Below, piece by piece: positions 16,452-26,367 of a stretch of 64,000 nt of DNA. Position numbers and translations under genes: made by a program. Every line of letters starts with the position of its first letter. Position 1 is the stretch's first letter. Below the pieces are notes generated by a model. The model saw nothing but the letters and a program-made list of their open reading frames with translations. It did not search any database and was not told the origin of the DNA. Source of the stretch: Thauera aromatica_A (lineage in GTDB: Bacteria; Pseudomonadota; Gammaproteobacteria; Burkholderiales; Rhodocyclaceae); assembly GCF_023093595.1 (NCBI RefSeq), contig NZ_JALLIK010000109.1, positions 62,001-126,000 of the forward strand. Direction: 5' to 3'.

Positions 16452-19400
16452 CTATCGAGCCGGCGGCAGTTGGGCCGGCGGCAGTTCGACGCTGCCGCGT
16501 TTGACGACCTGTGGGTCGGTCCAGGTGCCGGTGACGGCGTATTCGAAGGCGAAGAGTTTTTCGATCGGGTCGCTGAGCACCTTCTGCGCCAGATAGGCCG
16601 CGACGCCGACCGCGGGATTCAGCAGCCCGGCTGCGGCGCCGATCGCGACCGACTCCGACAGGGTCGGCTGCACGAAGACCCGCAGATCCTGGGTTTCCGC
16701 CACCAGATCGGCCGCGCCGCTCATCCTGATCCGCGCGGCCGGCCCGCGGATTTCAAGATCCTCGGTGCGCAACACCCCGGTAGCCATGTCGATGCTACCG
16801 GAAATGCGGTCGAAGGCGAATCCTTCCGAAAACACATCGCGGAAATCGAGCGTGATGCGGCGCGGCAGCGACTGCAGGCTGAGGATGCCGAGCAGGCGGC
16901 CGACACCGGGCTCGAGCTTGTTGAACTGGCCGGCGCCCGCCTCCAGAGTCAGCCGGCCAGCCAGCGACGGATAGTCGATGCGCGTCGGCGCCCCCCCCCA
17001 GCCGATGTCGCCGGCCAGCGTCGCCGATCCGCCGCGCACCACATCGGGATAGCCCAGGCGGCGCGAAAAACGCCCGACATCGGCCGTTTCCAGGCTGAAC
17101 GTCATCTGCGTGCGCTGGCGCCCGGCCGCCTGCCACTGTCCCTTGCCCGCCAGCCGGCCATCGGGGTTGTCGAGCGCAAAGCGTTCGAGCTGCCACAGTC
17201 CGCCCCGGTTGCGGGCGAACACTTCGAGCCGCCCCAGTTCCAGCCCACGCAGGAGGAAGCGCTCGGCCACCACATCCAGCGCCGGCAGCCGGCGCGGCGG
17301 CGTGTGGATTTCCCCGTCGCCATCGCGCCCGCCCACCGCCGGTTCACCCGGCTCGGCTTCGCTCCCTACGGACAAGTGCCGGAAGCGGGCGGACAAGGCG
17401 CCACCGCCCGCCCTGCGCCAGTCGAAATCGCCTTCGGCCAGGTCGCTGTCGAGCCGGGCCTTCCAGCCACCGGGATCGGCCACCGCACGCAGGTCCACCG
17501 CCTTCAGGCCGTGGCCGAAGGCGAGAACCTCGTCGGCCGCCAAAGTGATGCCGGCAAGGGGCAGGCCGCCCGCCGCTTCGACGGCGCCCCCGGCCTCCTC
17601 CGCACCCGCCTCGTCGGCGGCATCCTCTCCGTTTTCGAGCACACGCCGCCAGGCATCGAAGTCGAGCCGGTCAAGGACTGCGGCGATGCGCACCCCACGG
17701 GTCGAGGCCGGCACGGCATCGGCTGTCGCGCGGCCAAGCGCCACCCCTCCGGAGAGCGAGGCCCATGCCGCCGAGCTGCGCTGCAGCTCGGCCCGGGCGA
17801 GGGTGCCGAGCTGCAGCGTGATCGTGGTCGACGCCTGTCCTGCCGGATGATCGAACATCAGCTGCAGCGGCCAGTTTTCCGTCCCCGACTTGTTCAGCGG
17901 CGCAGGCAGGCTGGAGGCCAGCCCCGCCAGATCGGAGCTGAACTCCCCCCGCGTGCCGCTCTTGCCGATGCGGATCACCGTCTTCCAGTCGAGGGTGCCG
18001 GAGAGGTTGTCGAGCACCGGCTGCGCATAAGCGGCGCGCAAAGCCGAAACCGCCACCTTGCCCTCGGCCTCGAAGCGCACCGCGCCGTCGGCAACGGTGC
18101 GCGCGCCCACCCGCAGCGGATGGCCGAACAGTTGCGCGCGCGCTTCGGGTATCGACAGCGAATCGGCGGTAAAGCGCAGTCGTCCGCCGGCCCCCTCCAG
18201 TGCCGGCAAGCCGTCGATGATCGAGATCCGGTTGTCGGCAAAGCGGAATTCGCCTTCGATTCCGCTCGCCTCGATGTTGCGCAACGGCATCACCAGCTTC
18301 AGCGCCAGCTCCCCGCGCCCTTCGGCCTGCATGCCGTCGGTGAACCCGCCGATGCGCGCCGAAACCGGGCTCGCCGAAACGAAGCGCAGGAACTCCGCGG
18401 TCGGACCTTGCGCCCGCCCGGTGATGGTCATGACCTCGCTGGGGCGCTGATCGAGTTCAGGGATGTCGACCCGCACATCGAGCAGATTCACCCCCAGGAT
18501 GCGTCCCCGCTCGGCGTCGATCCGCATTCCCGGCCCCTCGAAGCGCAATTCGCCGTGGATACCGTCGATCCGCGGCCACCCCGGGGCATAGTCCAGCACT
18601 CCGTCGGCCACCCGGACCGACACCAGGAACTGGCCCTCGCCGTCGCGGAAAGGGAAGTCCTCCAGGCGGCCGCGCAAGCGCAGCCGCGCCTCAGGCACGG
18701 CGGCCGCGACAATCGCGTTGCGCACCCAGTCGTGGGTGTCGCGGTTGACCACGCGCGGCAGGTAGCGCCACACCGCGGTCCCGGCCGCACGGTCGAGACG
18801 GGCCTGCAGGTCGATTTCCCCCGCGCCCCCGGCCTGCGGCCAGTAGCGTCCGGAGGCGCTGCCGGCGGCATCGGCGTTGTCGAATTCGGCGCGGTCGAGG
18901 GCGATCTCGAGCCGCCCCTCGCGTTCGAGCCAGCCTCCTTCGGCGCGCAGACGGTCGAACGCCAGACGCCCGCTTTCGAACACTTCGGGCAACTCCACAT
19001 GCGCGCCCTGGCCATCGACCCGGAAACGGCCACGACTCTGATTCCCCTCGATCGTCCCCGCCAGCCCCCCCAGCCCCGGCAGGCCGTCACGGGCGAACAA
19101 GCCGATACCGGCGAAGCCAGTGGACAGGGTCCAGGCCTGCGGCGCAGCGGTCGTGCCCCGCCAGCTCAGGCGCAGGTCGCTCAAACGGCCCCGCGGCGCG
19201 AAGCCGGCGAGCCGCTCGCGCAGCGCCGCTTCGAGCGGCAGATACGCGGCCAGCCCGGCCAGCGCGGCGAAATCCAGCTCCCCGGCAACCAGGCTTCCGC
19301 CCGCGGCAGCACCGTCGGCGGTGTGCTCCAGGCGCAGCTCGACATCCCCGGGTTCGAGCACCAGCCCGGCCTCGGCCTGCAGCGCCAGCCGGCGCGCGCG

Positions 19401-20501
19401 CAGCACGACCCCACGGGGCGCACGCTCGAAGGCGAGGCGGCCGTCGAGGCGAGCGACCGCGAGTTCGGGCAGATCTCCGGCAAGACGGGTACGGACATCG
19501 TCGAGTGCGAAATCGGCGGTCAGCGCAGTTTCGCCCTTGCCGTCGGAGTCGAGCCAGGCCCGCACGCTGCCGCGCCCGCTCACCGGCAGCGGGTAATCGA
19601 CCCAGGGCCGCCAACCGCCGAGGTCGGCCCGATCCAGTGCAAGATACAGCCGCCCGGCCGACGCCTGCAGCACCTCGGGATCGAAGCGCGCGAGCTCGCC
19701 GCGCAGCTCCAGCATCGATGCAAGCGCTTGCGGCGGCTGTGCGCGCAGTGCGAAACGGGCGGGTGCGGAACGCTGGTCGAGGCGGAACTCGACCAGCTCG
19801 AGTTCGAGTTCGGGCGCCGCCCGCATTTCGTCCGACCACCGCAGCCGGGCGCCGTGAATGACGATCTGGCGCTGCGCCAGCAGCCACTGCAGCCCCCCCC
19901 CCTGATCCTCTCCCCCCTGCAGCGGCAGACCGGCGACGAACAAGGCGCCATCCCCGGCGCGTCGCGCAACCAGTTCCGGTGCGTCGATCTCGAGGCGATG
20001 GAAATAAGGCCGCAGGCGAAGCAGCGACGACCACGCCAGCGTGGCGTCGACCCTGGGCAAGGACAATGCCGGACGGCCTTCGGCGTCGGCGATGCGCAAT
20101 CCGCTGAGTTGCAGCCGGGGACGCCACCCCACCCAATCCCCCTCGATCGCTGCGATCGACACCGGCAGGCCGAGCCCCGCGCTCGCCGCCGCTGCGATCC
20201 GTTCGCGAAACTCGCCCACCGCCGGCAGCAGCAGGTGCCGGGTGGCGAGCACCAGCACCGCGAATGCGAACCACAGCGTCACCGCTGCGCGCAGCCCCCA
20301 CTTGCCGAGCAGGCGCGCGCGCGCGCGCCACGGCACCCGCGGTGCGGATTCACGGCCTGAAGGGGCGGGGCGGGGCGGGGCCAGAAGTTCGCTCGCGATC
20401 GGGTTTCCGGCCGATCTGGCCGGGACTCGGGCCGGCGGGTGACGCGAGGTGCACACTGCGGCACGCCAGTCCCCCACCGGAACATTCCATCGCCACGCCA
20501 A
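16452..20501 (-). CDS. yhdP: YhdP family AsmA-like envelope protein
   Basis: YhdP belongs to the AsmA-like family of bridge proteins. These carry phospholipids from the inner to the outer membrane in E. coli. The frame codes for up to 1349 aa, with one N-terminal membrane segment (around LRAAVTLWFAFAVLVLATR) followed by a very long beta-rich periplasmic region and a C-terminal AsmA-like domain. The family length is about 1270-1350 aa. The 5' end is uncertain: the first codon at 20501 is TTG, and GTG codons at 20477 or 20336 are possible. The residues before the membrane segment are Pro/Ala-rich. It is divergent from glnE. Confidence 0.88.
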   Translation of the reverse strand: MAWRWNVPVGDWRAAVCTSRHPPARVPARSAGNPIASELLAPPRPAPSGRESAPRVPWRARARLLGKWGLRAAVTLWFAFAVLVLATRHLLLPAVGEFRERIAAAASAGLGLPVSIAAIEGDWVGWRPRLQLSGLRIADAEGRPALSLPRVDATLAWSSLLRLRPYFHRLEIDAPELVARRAGDGALFVAGLPLQGGEDQGGGLQWLLAQRQIVIHGARLRWSDEMRAAPELELELVEFRLDQRSAPARFALRAQPPQALASMLELRGELARFDPEVLQASAGRLYLALDRADLGGWRPWVDYPLPVSGRGSVRAWLDSDGKGETALTADFALDDVRTRLAGDLPELAVARLDGRLAFERAPRGVVLRARRLALQAEAGLVLEPGDVELRLEHTADGAAAGGSLVAGELDFAALAGLAAYLPLEAALRERLAGFAPRGRLSDLRLSWRGTTAAPQAWTLSTGFAGIGLFARDGLPGLGGLAGTIEGNQSRGRFRVDGQGAHVELPEVFESGRLAFDRLRAEGGWLEREGRLEIALDRAEFDNADAAGSASGRYWPQAGGAGEIDLQARLDRAAGTAVWRYLPRVVNRDTHDWVRNAIVAAAVPEARLRLRGRLEDFPFRDGEGQFLVSVRVADGVLDYAPGWPRIDGIHGELRFEGPGMRIDAERGRILGVNLLDVRVDIPELDQRPSEVMTITGRAQGPTAEFLRFVSASPVSARIGGFTDGMQAEGRGELALKLVMPLRNIEASGIEGEFRFADNRISIIDGLPALEGAGGRLRFTADSLSIPEARAQLFGHPLRVGARTVADGAVRFEAEGKVAVSALRAAYAQPVLDNLSGTLDWKTVIRIGKSGTRGEFSSDLAGLASSLPAPLNKSGTENWPLQLMFDHPAGQASTTITLQLGTLARAELQRSSAAWASLSGGVALGRATADAVPASTRGVRIAAVLDRLDFDAWRRVLENGEDAADEAGAEEAGGAVEAAGGLPLAGITLAADEVLAFGHGLKAVDLRAVADPGGWKARLDSDLAEGDFDWRRAGGGALSARFRHLSVGSEAEPGEPAVGGRDGDGEIHTPPRRLPALDVVAERFLLRGLELGRLEVFARNRGGLWQLERFALDNPDGRLAGKGQWQAAGRQRTQMTFSLETADVGRFSRRLGYPDVVRGGSATLAGDIGWGGAPTRIDYPSLAGRLTLEAGAGQFNKLEPGVGRLLGILSLQSLPRRITLDFRDVFSEGFAFDRISGSIDMATGVLRTEDLEIRGPAARIRMSGAADLVAETQDLRVFVQPTLSESVAIGAAAGLLNPAVGVAAYLAQKVLSDPIEKLFAFEYAVTGTWTDPQVVKRGSVELPPAQLPPAR

Positions 20502-20610
20502 CGGGCGGTGGGCACGGCTAGAATGTGCTTTCTGCCCACGCGCGGCCGGATCATGGTCGATTCGGTCTGCATTCTACCAACGATCGCCACGCCCGCACCG
20601 GAGCCCGGCC

Positions 20611-23313
20611 ATGTCTTCCCCCTCCAGCGCGCCCGACGAGGGCCTGCAGGCCGTATCCTGCGCGCGCCGCTTCTCGCGCTACCTCGCGCGCATGCTCGAC
20701 AGCCAGCCCTGGCTGGCCGCGGCGCTCGCCGCCAGCATCGACGGCCCGCTCGCCGCCGAGCAGATGCAGCGCTTCGTCGCCGCCCGCGAAGCGGCGTCCG
20801 GCAGCGCCGAGGCCGCATTGCGCCCGGTGCTGCGGCAGTTGCGGATCTGGGTGCTGTGCCATCTGGTCGTGCGCGATCTCGTCCGGGGAGCGTCCCTGGA
20901 CGAAGTAACCGAAACCATGACCGTGCTCGCCGAAGTCGCTGTGCGCCATGCCCACCAGGTGCTGCGCACCGCCCTCGTGCAGCGCTACGGCCAGCCGCTG
21001 TCGCCGACCGGCTGGGAACAGGAACTGCTGGTGATCGGCATGGGCAAGCTCGGCGGGCGCGAGCTCAACGTCTCCTCCGACATCGACCTGATCTTCGTCT
21101 ACCCCGAAGACGGCGACACCGGCGGCGCCAAGGTCATCAGCAACTTCGAATTCTTCGAGCGCCTGGGCAAGCAGCTGATCCAGGCCCTGGCCGAAATCAC
21201 CGAACACGGCCAGGTCTTCCGCGTCGACATGCGCCTGCGCCCGAACGGCGATTCCGGCCCGCTGGTGTGCAGCTTCGACATGCTCGAGAACTACTTCATG
21301 ACCCAGGGCCGCGAATGGGAGCGTTACGCCTGGATCAAGGCCCGGGTGCTGCAGGGCGAGCGCTGGACCGAACTGCAGAACATCGCCCGCCCCTTCGTGT
21401 TCCGTAAATATCTCGACTTCGGCGCGATCAACGCGATGCGCAGCCTGCACGCGCAGATCCGCCGCGAAGTCACACGCCGCGACCGCATCAACAATATCAA
21501 GCTCGGCCCGGGGGGCATCCGCGAGATCGAGTTCCTCGCCCAGGTCTTCCAACTCATCCGCGGCGGCCGCGACACCGCCTTGCAGGTGCGTCCGACGCTG
21601 AAGGCGCTCGCCCTGCTGCCCGAACGCAGCATCCTGGACGCCGAAACCGTGGCCGAATTGTCCACCGCCTACGAATTCCTGCGCCGGCTGGAGCACCGCC
21701 TGCAATATCTGGACGACGCCCAGACCCACGACCTGCCCGCCAGCGACGGCGACCAGGTGCTGATCGCCGAAGCGATGGGCTTTGCCGACTACCCCGCGCT
21801 GCTCGCCACGCTCGAAGCCCATCGCACGCGAGTGAGCCATCATTTCGACTGCGTCTTCGGCGACCCTTCGGAGGAGGACCACAGCCTGGACGCCACCTGG
21901 GCGCATGCCGAAGACCTCGACAGCGTCGTCCCCGCACTCGGCGAACTGGGCTACCGCCACCCCCGGGCCGGTGCCGAACGGCTCGCCGCAATCCACGCTA
22001 GCCCGCGCTACCGCCAGCTGCCGAACAACATCAAGAGCCGCTTCGATGCGCTGATGCCGCGCCTGATCGAGGCCGCCGCCGGCACCCCGGGACCGGACGA
22101 CACCCTGGCGCGCTGTCTCGACCTGATGGAGGCGATCGGCCGTCGCGGCGCCTATCTCGCCCTGCTCCAGCAATATCCGCAGGCCCTGCGCCGGGTCGCC
22201 GACCTGATGGGCGCATCGCGCTGGGGGGCGCAGTTCCTTGCCCGCCATCCGATCCTGCTCGACGAGATGCTCGATGCCCGCAACCTCGAGGCCCCCCCCG
22301 ACTGGCCGGCCTTCCGCGCCAGCCTGGGAGCGGAAATGGATGCGCTCGAACCCGACATGGAACGCCAGATGGACCTGATGCGCGAACGCCACCACGCCCA
22401 GGTGTTCCGCCTGCTGACCCAGGACCTCGCCGGCCTGCTGACGGTGGAAAAGCTCGCCGACCACCTCTCGGAGCTGGCCGACCTGATGCTCGACCTGACC
22501 GTGCCGCTGTGCTGGCGCAAAATCAAGATCCGCCACCGCGACACGCCACGCTTCGCCGTGATCAGCTACGGCAAGCTCGGCGGCAAGGAACTCGGCTACG
22601 CTTCGGATCTCGACATCGTCTTCCTCTACGACGACGACGCGCCCGAAGCGGCCGAGGTCTATACCCGCCTGGCACAGCGCACCAACACCTGGCTCTCCAG
22701 CCAGACCGCCGCCGGGCAGCTGTTCGAGACCGACCTGCGCCTGCGCCCCAACGGCGAATCGGGGCTGATCGCCACCTCGCTCGAAGCTTTCCGCAAATAC
22801 CAGCTCGAGTCGGCCTGGGTGTGGGAGCATCAGGCCCTCACCCGGGCGCGCTTTTCCGCCGGCGAGCGCGCGATCGGCGAGGCCTTCGAGCGCATCCGCG
22901 ACGAAGTCCTGCGCCTGCCGCGCGAGCTCGACGCCCTGCGCGCCGAAGTGCTGGCGATGCGCCAGAAGATGCGCGACGCCCACGGCGGCAAGAGCGCCCT
23001 GTTCGATCTCAAGCACGACCCCGGCGGCCTCATCGACGTCGAGTTCCTGATCCAGTACCTGGTGCTCGGCCACGCCCACGCTCATCCCCAGCTCACCGGC
23101 AACCTCGGCAACATCGCCTTGCTGCGCATCGCCGGCGAGCTCGGCCTGATCCCCCCCGCGCTCGCCGCCGCCTGCGCCGACAGCTATCGTGAGCTGCGCC
23201 GCCTGCAGCACCGCCAGCGCCTCAACGACCGCCCCTCGCGGGTCGATCCGGACGAAGCCGGACGCGCCCGGCAGCCGGTGCTGGCCTTGTGGGAGAGCGT
23301 ATTCGGGACCTGA
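20611..23313 (+). CDS. glnE: Bifunctional glutamine synthetase adenylyltransferase/deadenylase
   Basis: GlnE adds AMP to glutamine synthetase and removes it, so setting its activity by nitrogen status and PII. The 900-aa protein has the two expected nucleotidyltransferase domains. The first (motif GMGKLGGRELNVSSDIDL, residues about 144-161) is the deadenylylase side and the second (YGKLGGKELGYASDLDIV, about 653-670) is the adenylylase side. The ATG at 20611 has GGAG upstream; the open frame before it is not conserved in appearance. A TAGAAT at about 20518 may be the -10 region. The CYTH-CHAD gene follows, as ygiF neighbours glnE in E. coli. Confidence 0.96.
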   Translation: MSSPSSAPDEGLQAVSCARRFSRYLARMLDSQPWLAAALAASIDGPLAAEQMQRFVAAREAASGSAEAALRPVLRQLRIWVLCHLVVRDLVRGASLDEVTETMTVLAEVAVRHAHQVLRTALVQRYGQPLSPTGWEQELLVIGMGKLGGRELNVSSDIDLIFVYPEDGDTGGAKVISNFEFFERLGKQLIQALAEITEHGQVFRVDMRLRPNGDSGPLVCSFDMLENYFMTQGREWERYAWIKARVLQGERWTELQNIARPFVFRKYLDFGAINAMRSLHAQIRREVTRRDRINNIKLGPGGIREIEFLAQVFQLIRGGRDTALQVRPTLKALALLPERSILDAETVAELSTAYEFLRRLEHRLQYLDDAQTHDLPASDGDQVLIAEAMGFADYPALLATLEAHRTRVSHHFDCVFGDPSEEDHSLDATWAHAEDLDSVVPALGELGYRHPRAGAERLAAIHASPRYRQLPNNIKSRFDALMPRLIEAAAGTPGPDDTLARCLDLMEAIGRRGAYLALLQQYPQALRRVADLMGASRWGAQFLARHPILLDEMLDARNLEAPPDWPAFRASLGAEMDALEPDMERQMDLMRERHHAQVFRLLTQDLAGLLTVEKLADHLSELADLMLDLTVPLCWRKIKIRHRDTPRFAVISYGKLGGKELGYASDLDIVFLYDDDAPEAAEVYTRLAQRTNTWLSSQTAAGQLFETDLRLRPNGESGLIATSLEAFRKYQLESAWVWEHQALTRARFSAGERAIGEAFERIRDEVLRLPRELDALRAEVLAMRQKMRDAHGGKSALFDLKHDPGGLIDVEFLIQYLVLGHAHAHPQLTGNLGNIALLRIAGELGLIPPALAAACADSYRELRRLQHRQRLNDRPSRVDPDEAGRARQPVLALWESVFGT

Positions 23314-23417
23314 GCCCCCGGCGGCATCTCCCTGCCATGGCGGCGGCCATGACGGTCGGCTTCGCAGCAACTAGAATTCAGCGGCCTTCACCGTCACGGT
23401 CCGCCATCCAGGTTCCC

Positions 23418-24950
23418 ATGAGCTGCGAAATCGAACTCAAGCTAGCCCTGCCGCACGACGCCTTGCCGGCATTGCGCCGCCATCTGCGGGCAGCGCCGGC
23501 AACCCGCCTCGGCAACGCCGTCACCCTCGACAACACCTATTACGACACCCCGGCACTGCAGCTCAAGGCGCACAAAGTCGCGGTACGCATCCGCCGGCAA
23601 GGCCGGCGCACGTTGCAAACCGTCAAATGCGCGGCACTCTCCAGCGGCGGCTTGTCGCAGCGTCCGGAATGGGAGCAGGACCATGACGGAGTGTTCGATT
23701 TTTCCGCCGTCGACGATCCCGCGACGCGCCGCCTGCTCGACCGTCATCACGACGCCCTGGTGCCGGTCTTCACCACCCGCTTCCGCCGCGAAACCTGGCG
23801 CCATTCCCCCCGCGAAGGGCTCGCCATCCTGCTGATGATCGACACCGGGGAAGTCGTCCTGAGCACACCCGAAGGAGTCGAGCGCCGGGCGCCGATCTGC
23901 GAGCTGGAACTGGAACTCGAACAGGGCCAGCCTGCCGATCTGCTCGAACTCGCCTGCGCGCTGGCACAGGATCTGCCGCTGATGCCGGCCGACCTTTCCA
24001 AAGCCGAGCGCGGCTACCGGCTGTTTCGCGATGCACCGCCGCCCGCCCCCTGTCGCAGCGAGCCTTCCACCATCGCCGCCGGCGACGGCCTGATCGACGC
24101 CTTCCGCAACCTGGCGCTGGCCTGCGTGCGCCAGTGGCAGGCCAACGCCACGGCAGCATCCGCCCCCGCCTCCCCGAAGGCGGTCCTCTCCGAGTGCATC
24201 CACCAGCTGCGGGTCTCGCAGCGCCGCCTGCGTGCCCTGCTCAAAATCTTTGCTCCCGCCCTGCCGCTCGGCTTCGTCGCCACCTGGAATGCCCGCCTCC
24301 GTGACAATGCCAACCGCTTCGGCGACGCCCGCGACCTCGACGTGTTCTGCGCCGAACTGCTCGCAGCAGTCCGCACCGAAGGGCTCGCCGACGCCGACGC
24401 CATGGCGCTGCTACGGGGGACCGCGGAAAACGCACGGATGGATGCACGGCACCGCAGCGCGCACGCGCTCGACATCGCCGCCCAAGGCAGGCTGCTGCTC
24501 GAATTCACCCTCGCCCTGGAACGGCTGGCAAGCAACAGCCTGCTCGAGGCTGCCGATCTGCGCACCTTCGCCCGCCTGCGCCTGGAGCGCCTGCGCAAAC
24601 GCGGACGACGGCAACTCGACGCTGCCGCCACCCGCGAACCCACCGCCCTTCACGCACTGCGGATCAGCTTCAAGCAGTTGCGCTACGGCGCCGAATTCTT
24701 CGCCCCGCTGTTTCCGGCCAAGACGATGAAGCGCTACCAGGAACGACTTGCGCACGCCCAGACCACGCTCGGTTTCCTGCAGGACGTCGATGCCGCCCGC
24801 GCCCGGCTCGCACAATGGAGCGCAGCCCAGCCGGCGATCGCCCCCGCCGCCGCGTTCGTGCTCGGCTGGCATGCCCCGCGCTACACTCGCCTGCGCGAGC
24901 GGGTGATCCGCAACTGCCACCCTCTGGTGCATGGGCGCAGGCCATGGTGA
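23418..24950 (+). CDS. CYTH and CHAD domain protein, inorganic triphosphatase YgiF-like
   Basis: The N-terminal CYTH domain (residues about 1-205) has the ExExK signature EIELKLAL and the charged tunnel residues, including KVAVRIRRQG and ELELELEQG. This points to inorganic triphosphatase activity. The C-terminal CHAD domain (about 225-500) is alpha-helical with the conserved histidines in HQLRVSQRRLRALL and HALRISFKQLRYG; CHAD domains bind polyphosphate. The whole is 510 aa. The ATG at 23418 begins the conserved SCEIELKL. It is downstream of glnE with about 100 bases between and is followed by a SixA-like gene. Confidence 0.9.
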   Translation: MSCEIELKLALPHDALPALRRHLRAAPATRLGNAVTLDNTYYDTPALQLKAHKVAVRIRRQGRRTLQTVKCAALSSGGLSQRPEWEQDHDGVFDFSAVDDPATRRLLDRHHDALVPVFTTRFRRETWRHSPREGLAILLMIDTGEVVLSTPEGVERRAPICELELELEQGQPADLLELACALAQDLPLMPADLSKAERGYRLFRDAPPPAPCRSEPSTIAAGDGLIDAFRNLALACVRQWQANATAASAPASPKAVLSECIHQLRVSQRRLRALLKIFAPALPLGFVATWNARLRDNANRFGDARDLDVFCAELLAAVRTEGLADADAMALLRGTAENARMDARHRSAHALDIAAQGRLLLEFTLALERLASNSLLEAADLRTFARLRLERLRKRGRRQLDAAATREPTALHALRISFKQLRYGAEFFAPLFPAKTMKRYQERLAHAQTTLGFLQDVDAARARLAQWSAAQPAIAPAAAFVLGWHAPRYTRLRERVIRNCHPLVHGRRPW

Positions 24951-25056
24951 AGCCGTCCGGCACCTGCGTACAGCGGCCGTCATCCCCCGGCAACACGAAG
25001 CGCCGATAATCCCGGCCCCGATGATGCCGGCCCTTACCCCCGGGGAGAACTGCGAC

Positions 25057-25509
25057 ATGAACCTGCTGCTTTGGCGCCACGCGGAAGCCGCCGATGGCCT
25101 CCCCGACCACACTCGCCCACTCACCGCTCGCGGCCTCGAGCAGGCCCGACGCATGGCACACTGGATCGAAGCCCACCGCCCCAAGGATCTACGGGTGCTG
25201 GCCAGCCCGAGCCTGCGTACATGCCAGACCGCGTCGGCGCTCACCGACGATTTCCGCATCGTAGCCGGACTCGGCCCGGACGGCAGCGTCGCCGACCTGC
25301 TCGCTGCCAGCGGCTGGCCCGATGCCAGCGGCGCCACCCTTGTGGTCGGTCATCAGCCCGCACTCGGCCGCCTCGCCGCGCTGCTGCTGTCCGGCGCGGA
25401 AGCCGACTGGACGATCAAGAAGGGAGCCTTGTGGTGGTTCACCAACCGCGTCCGGGAAGGCGAAACCCAGACCGTGCTGCGCGCGGCGATCCCTTGCGAC
25501 CTTCTGTAG
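25057..25509 (+). CDS. SixA-like histidine phosphatase
   Basis: The 150-aa protein is a small histidine-phosphatase-superfamily member. The catalytic RHAEA motif is at residues 7-11 and the second histidine is in VVGHQPALG. SixA removes phosphate from histidine phosphotransfer domains in E. coli, but related enzymes have other substrates, so the target is not known. The ATG at 25057 has GGGGAG upstream. It follows the CYTH-CHAD gene by about 100 bases. Confidence 0.85.
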   Translation: MNLLLWRHAEAADGLPDHTRPLTARGLEQARRMAHWIEAHRPKDLRVLASPSLRTCQTASALTDDFRIVAGLGPDGSVADLLAASGWPDASGATLVVGHQPALGRLAALLLSGAEADWTIKKGALWWFTNRVREGETQTVLRAAIPCDLL

Positions 25510-25680
25510 CGCCCCCCCGGCGGGCGCCGAGCGGGTGAATTCCTGCCCCCGCAATCGGTCTCATGGCCCGGATGCGGTTTCCGGAAGCTCTCACCCGACA
25601 CGCGGCGAGGAGCCCCCCAAGCTGCCGCTTGTGCTTTCCAGTGCAATGCGTAAGATGCTTTCTTCGGTCCGGAACGGAAC

Positions 25681-26256
25681 ATGCTCGAACGCTTCTTGCC
25701 CTCCCACGACGCCATCAAGCGCAGCCGCCTGCTGCGCTGGCTCGGGCCACGCATTCACGACCCGCTGCTGTGGCACATCAATCGCCGCGCAGTCGCACGC
25801 GGCGTTGCCGTGGGGATGTTCTTCGGGCTGATGATCCCGATCGCACAGATCCCCGCAGCCGCCATGGCCTCACTGCTGCTGCGCGGCAACCTGTGGATCG
25901 CCGCCGTCTCCACCCTGATCAGCAATCCCCTGACCTACGCCCCCCTTTATTACTTCGCCTATCGGCTCGGAGCCGGCGTGATCGGCACCCGTACGCCGGC
26001 CGACCTCACCCCCGGCGACGTCGAGGCGCCGATCCGCATGATCGACTCGCTCGCCCAGGCCTGGCTCTGGGTCACCGGCATCGGCCAGCCCCTGCTCGTG
26101 GGAATGCTGATCATGGCCGTCACCGGCGCGGCCCTCGGTTACTGGGGCACTCAGCTGTTCTGGCGCATCAAGGTGGCGAACAAACGGCGGCACGCCCGCC
26201 GTAACCGGCAAGCGCGGCCCGGGGTCATTCCCCCCGGGCCGCTCGGCAGCAGCTGA
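25681..26256 (+). CDS. DUF2062 domain inner-membrane protein
   Basis: The 191-aa protein has the DUF2062 pattern: RRAVARGVAVGMFFGLMIP followed by three or four hydrophobic helices and a basic C-terminal tail. It is a predicted inner-membrane protein of unknown function. A possible promoter reads TTGTGC (25629-25634), 16 bases, TAAGAT (25651-25656). The 171-base gap before it holds nothing else I can identify. Confidence 0.8.
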   Translation: MLERFLPSHDAIKRSRLLRWLGPRIHDPLLWHINRRAVARGVAVGMFFGLMIPIAQIPAAAMASLLLRGNLWIAAVSTLISNPLTYAPLYYFAYRLGAGVIGTRTPADLTPGDVEAPIRMIDSLAQAWLWVTGIGQPLLVGMLIMAVTGAALGYWGTQLFWRIKVANKRRHARRNRQARPGVIPPGPLGSS

Positions 26257-26367
26257 TCCGCTACCCCGCGAGCACGGGGCGGGCGGCGCGGCGGATCGAT
26301 TCACACAAGCGCGGAACGCAGGCGTATCCTTCGTCCCCTGCCCATTCCGACTCAAGCAAGCACGGTA

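Noticed and set aside
16329..20360. Very long open frame on the plus strand opposite yhdP (about 1340 codons).
   Set aside because: It mirrors the real yhdP gene on the other strand. High GC removes stop codons in this frame, the product is rich in Arg, Pro, Gln and His without any domain, and no ribosome site or promoter precedes it.
20551..23370. Long open frame on the minus strand opposite glnE (about 940 codons).
   Set aside because: GlnE on the plus strand has clear catalytic domains; the antisense product has none and arises from GC-rich third positions.
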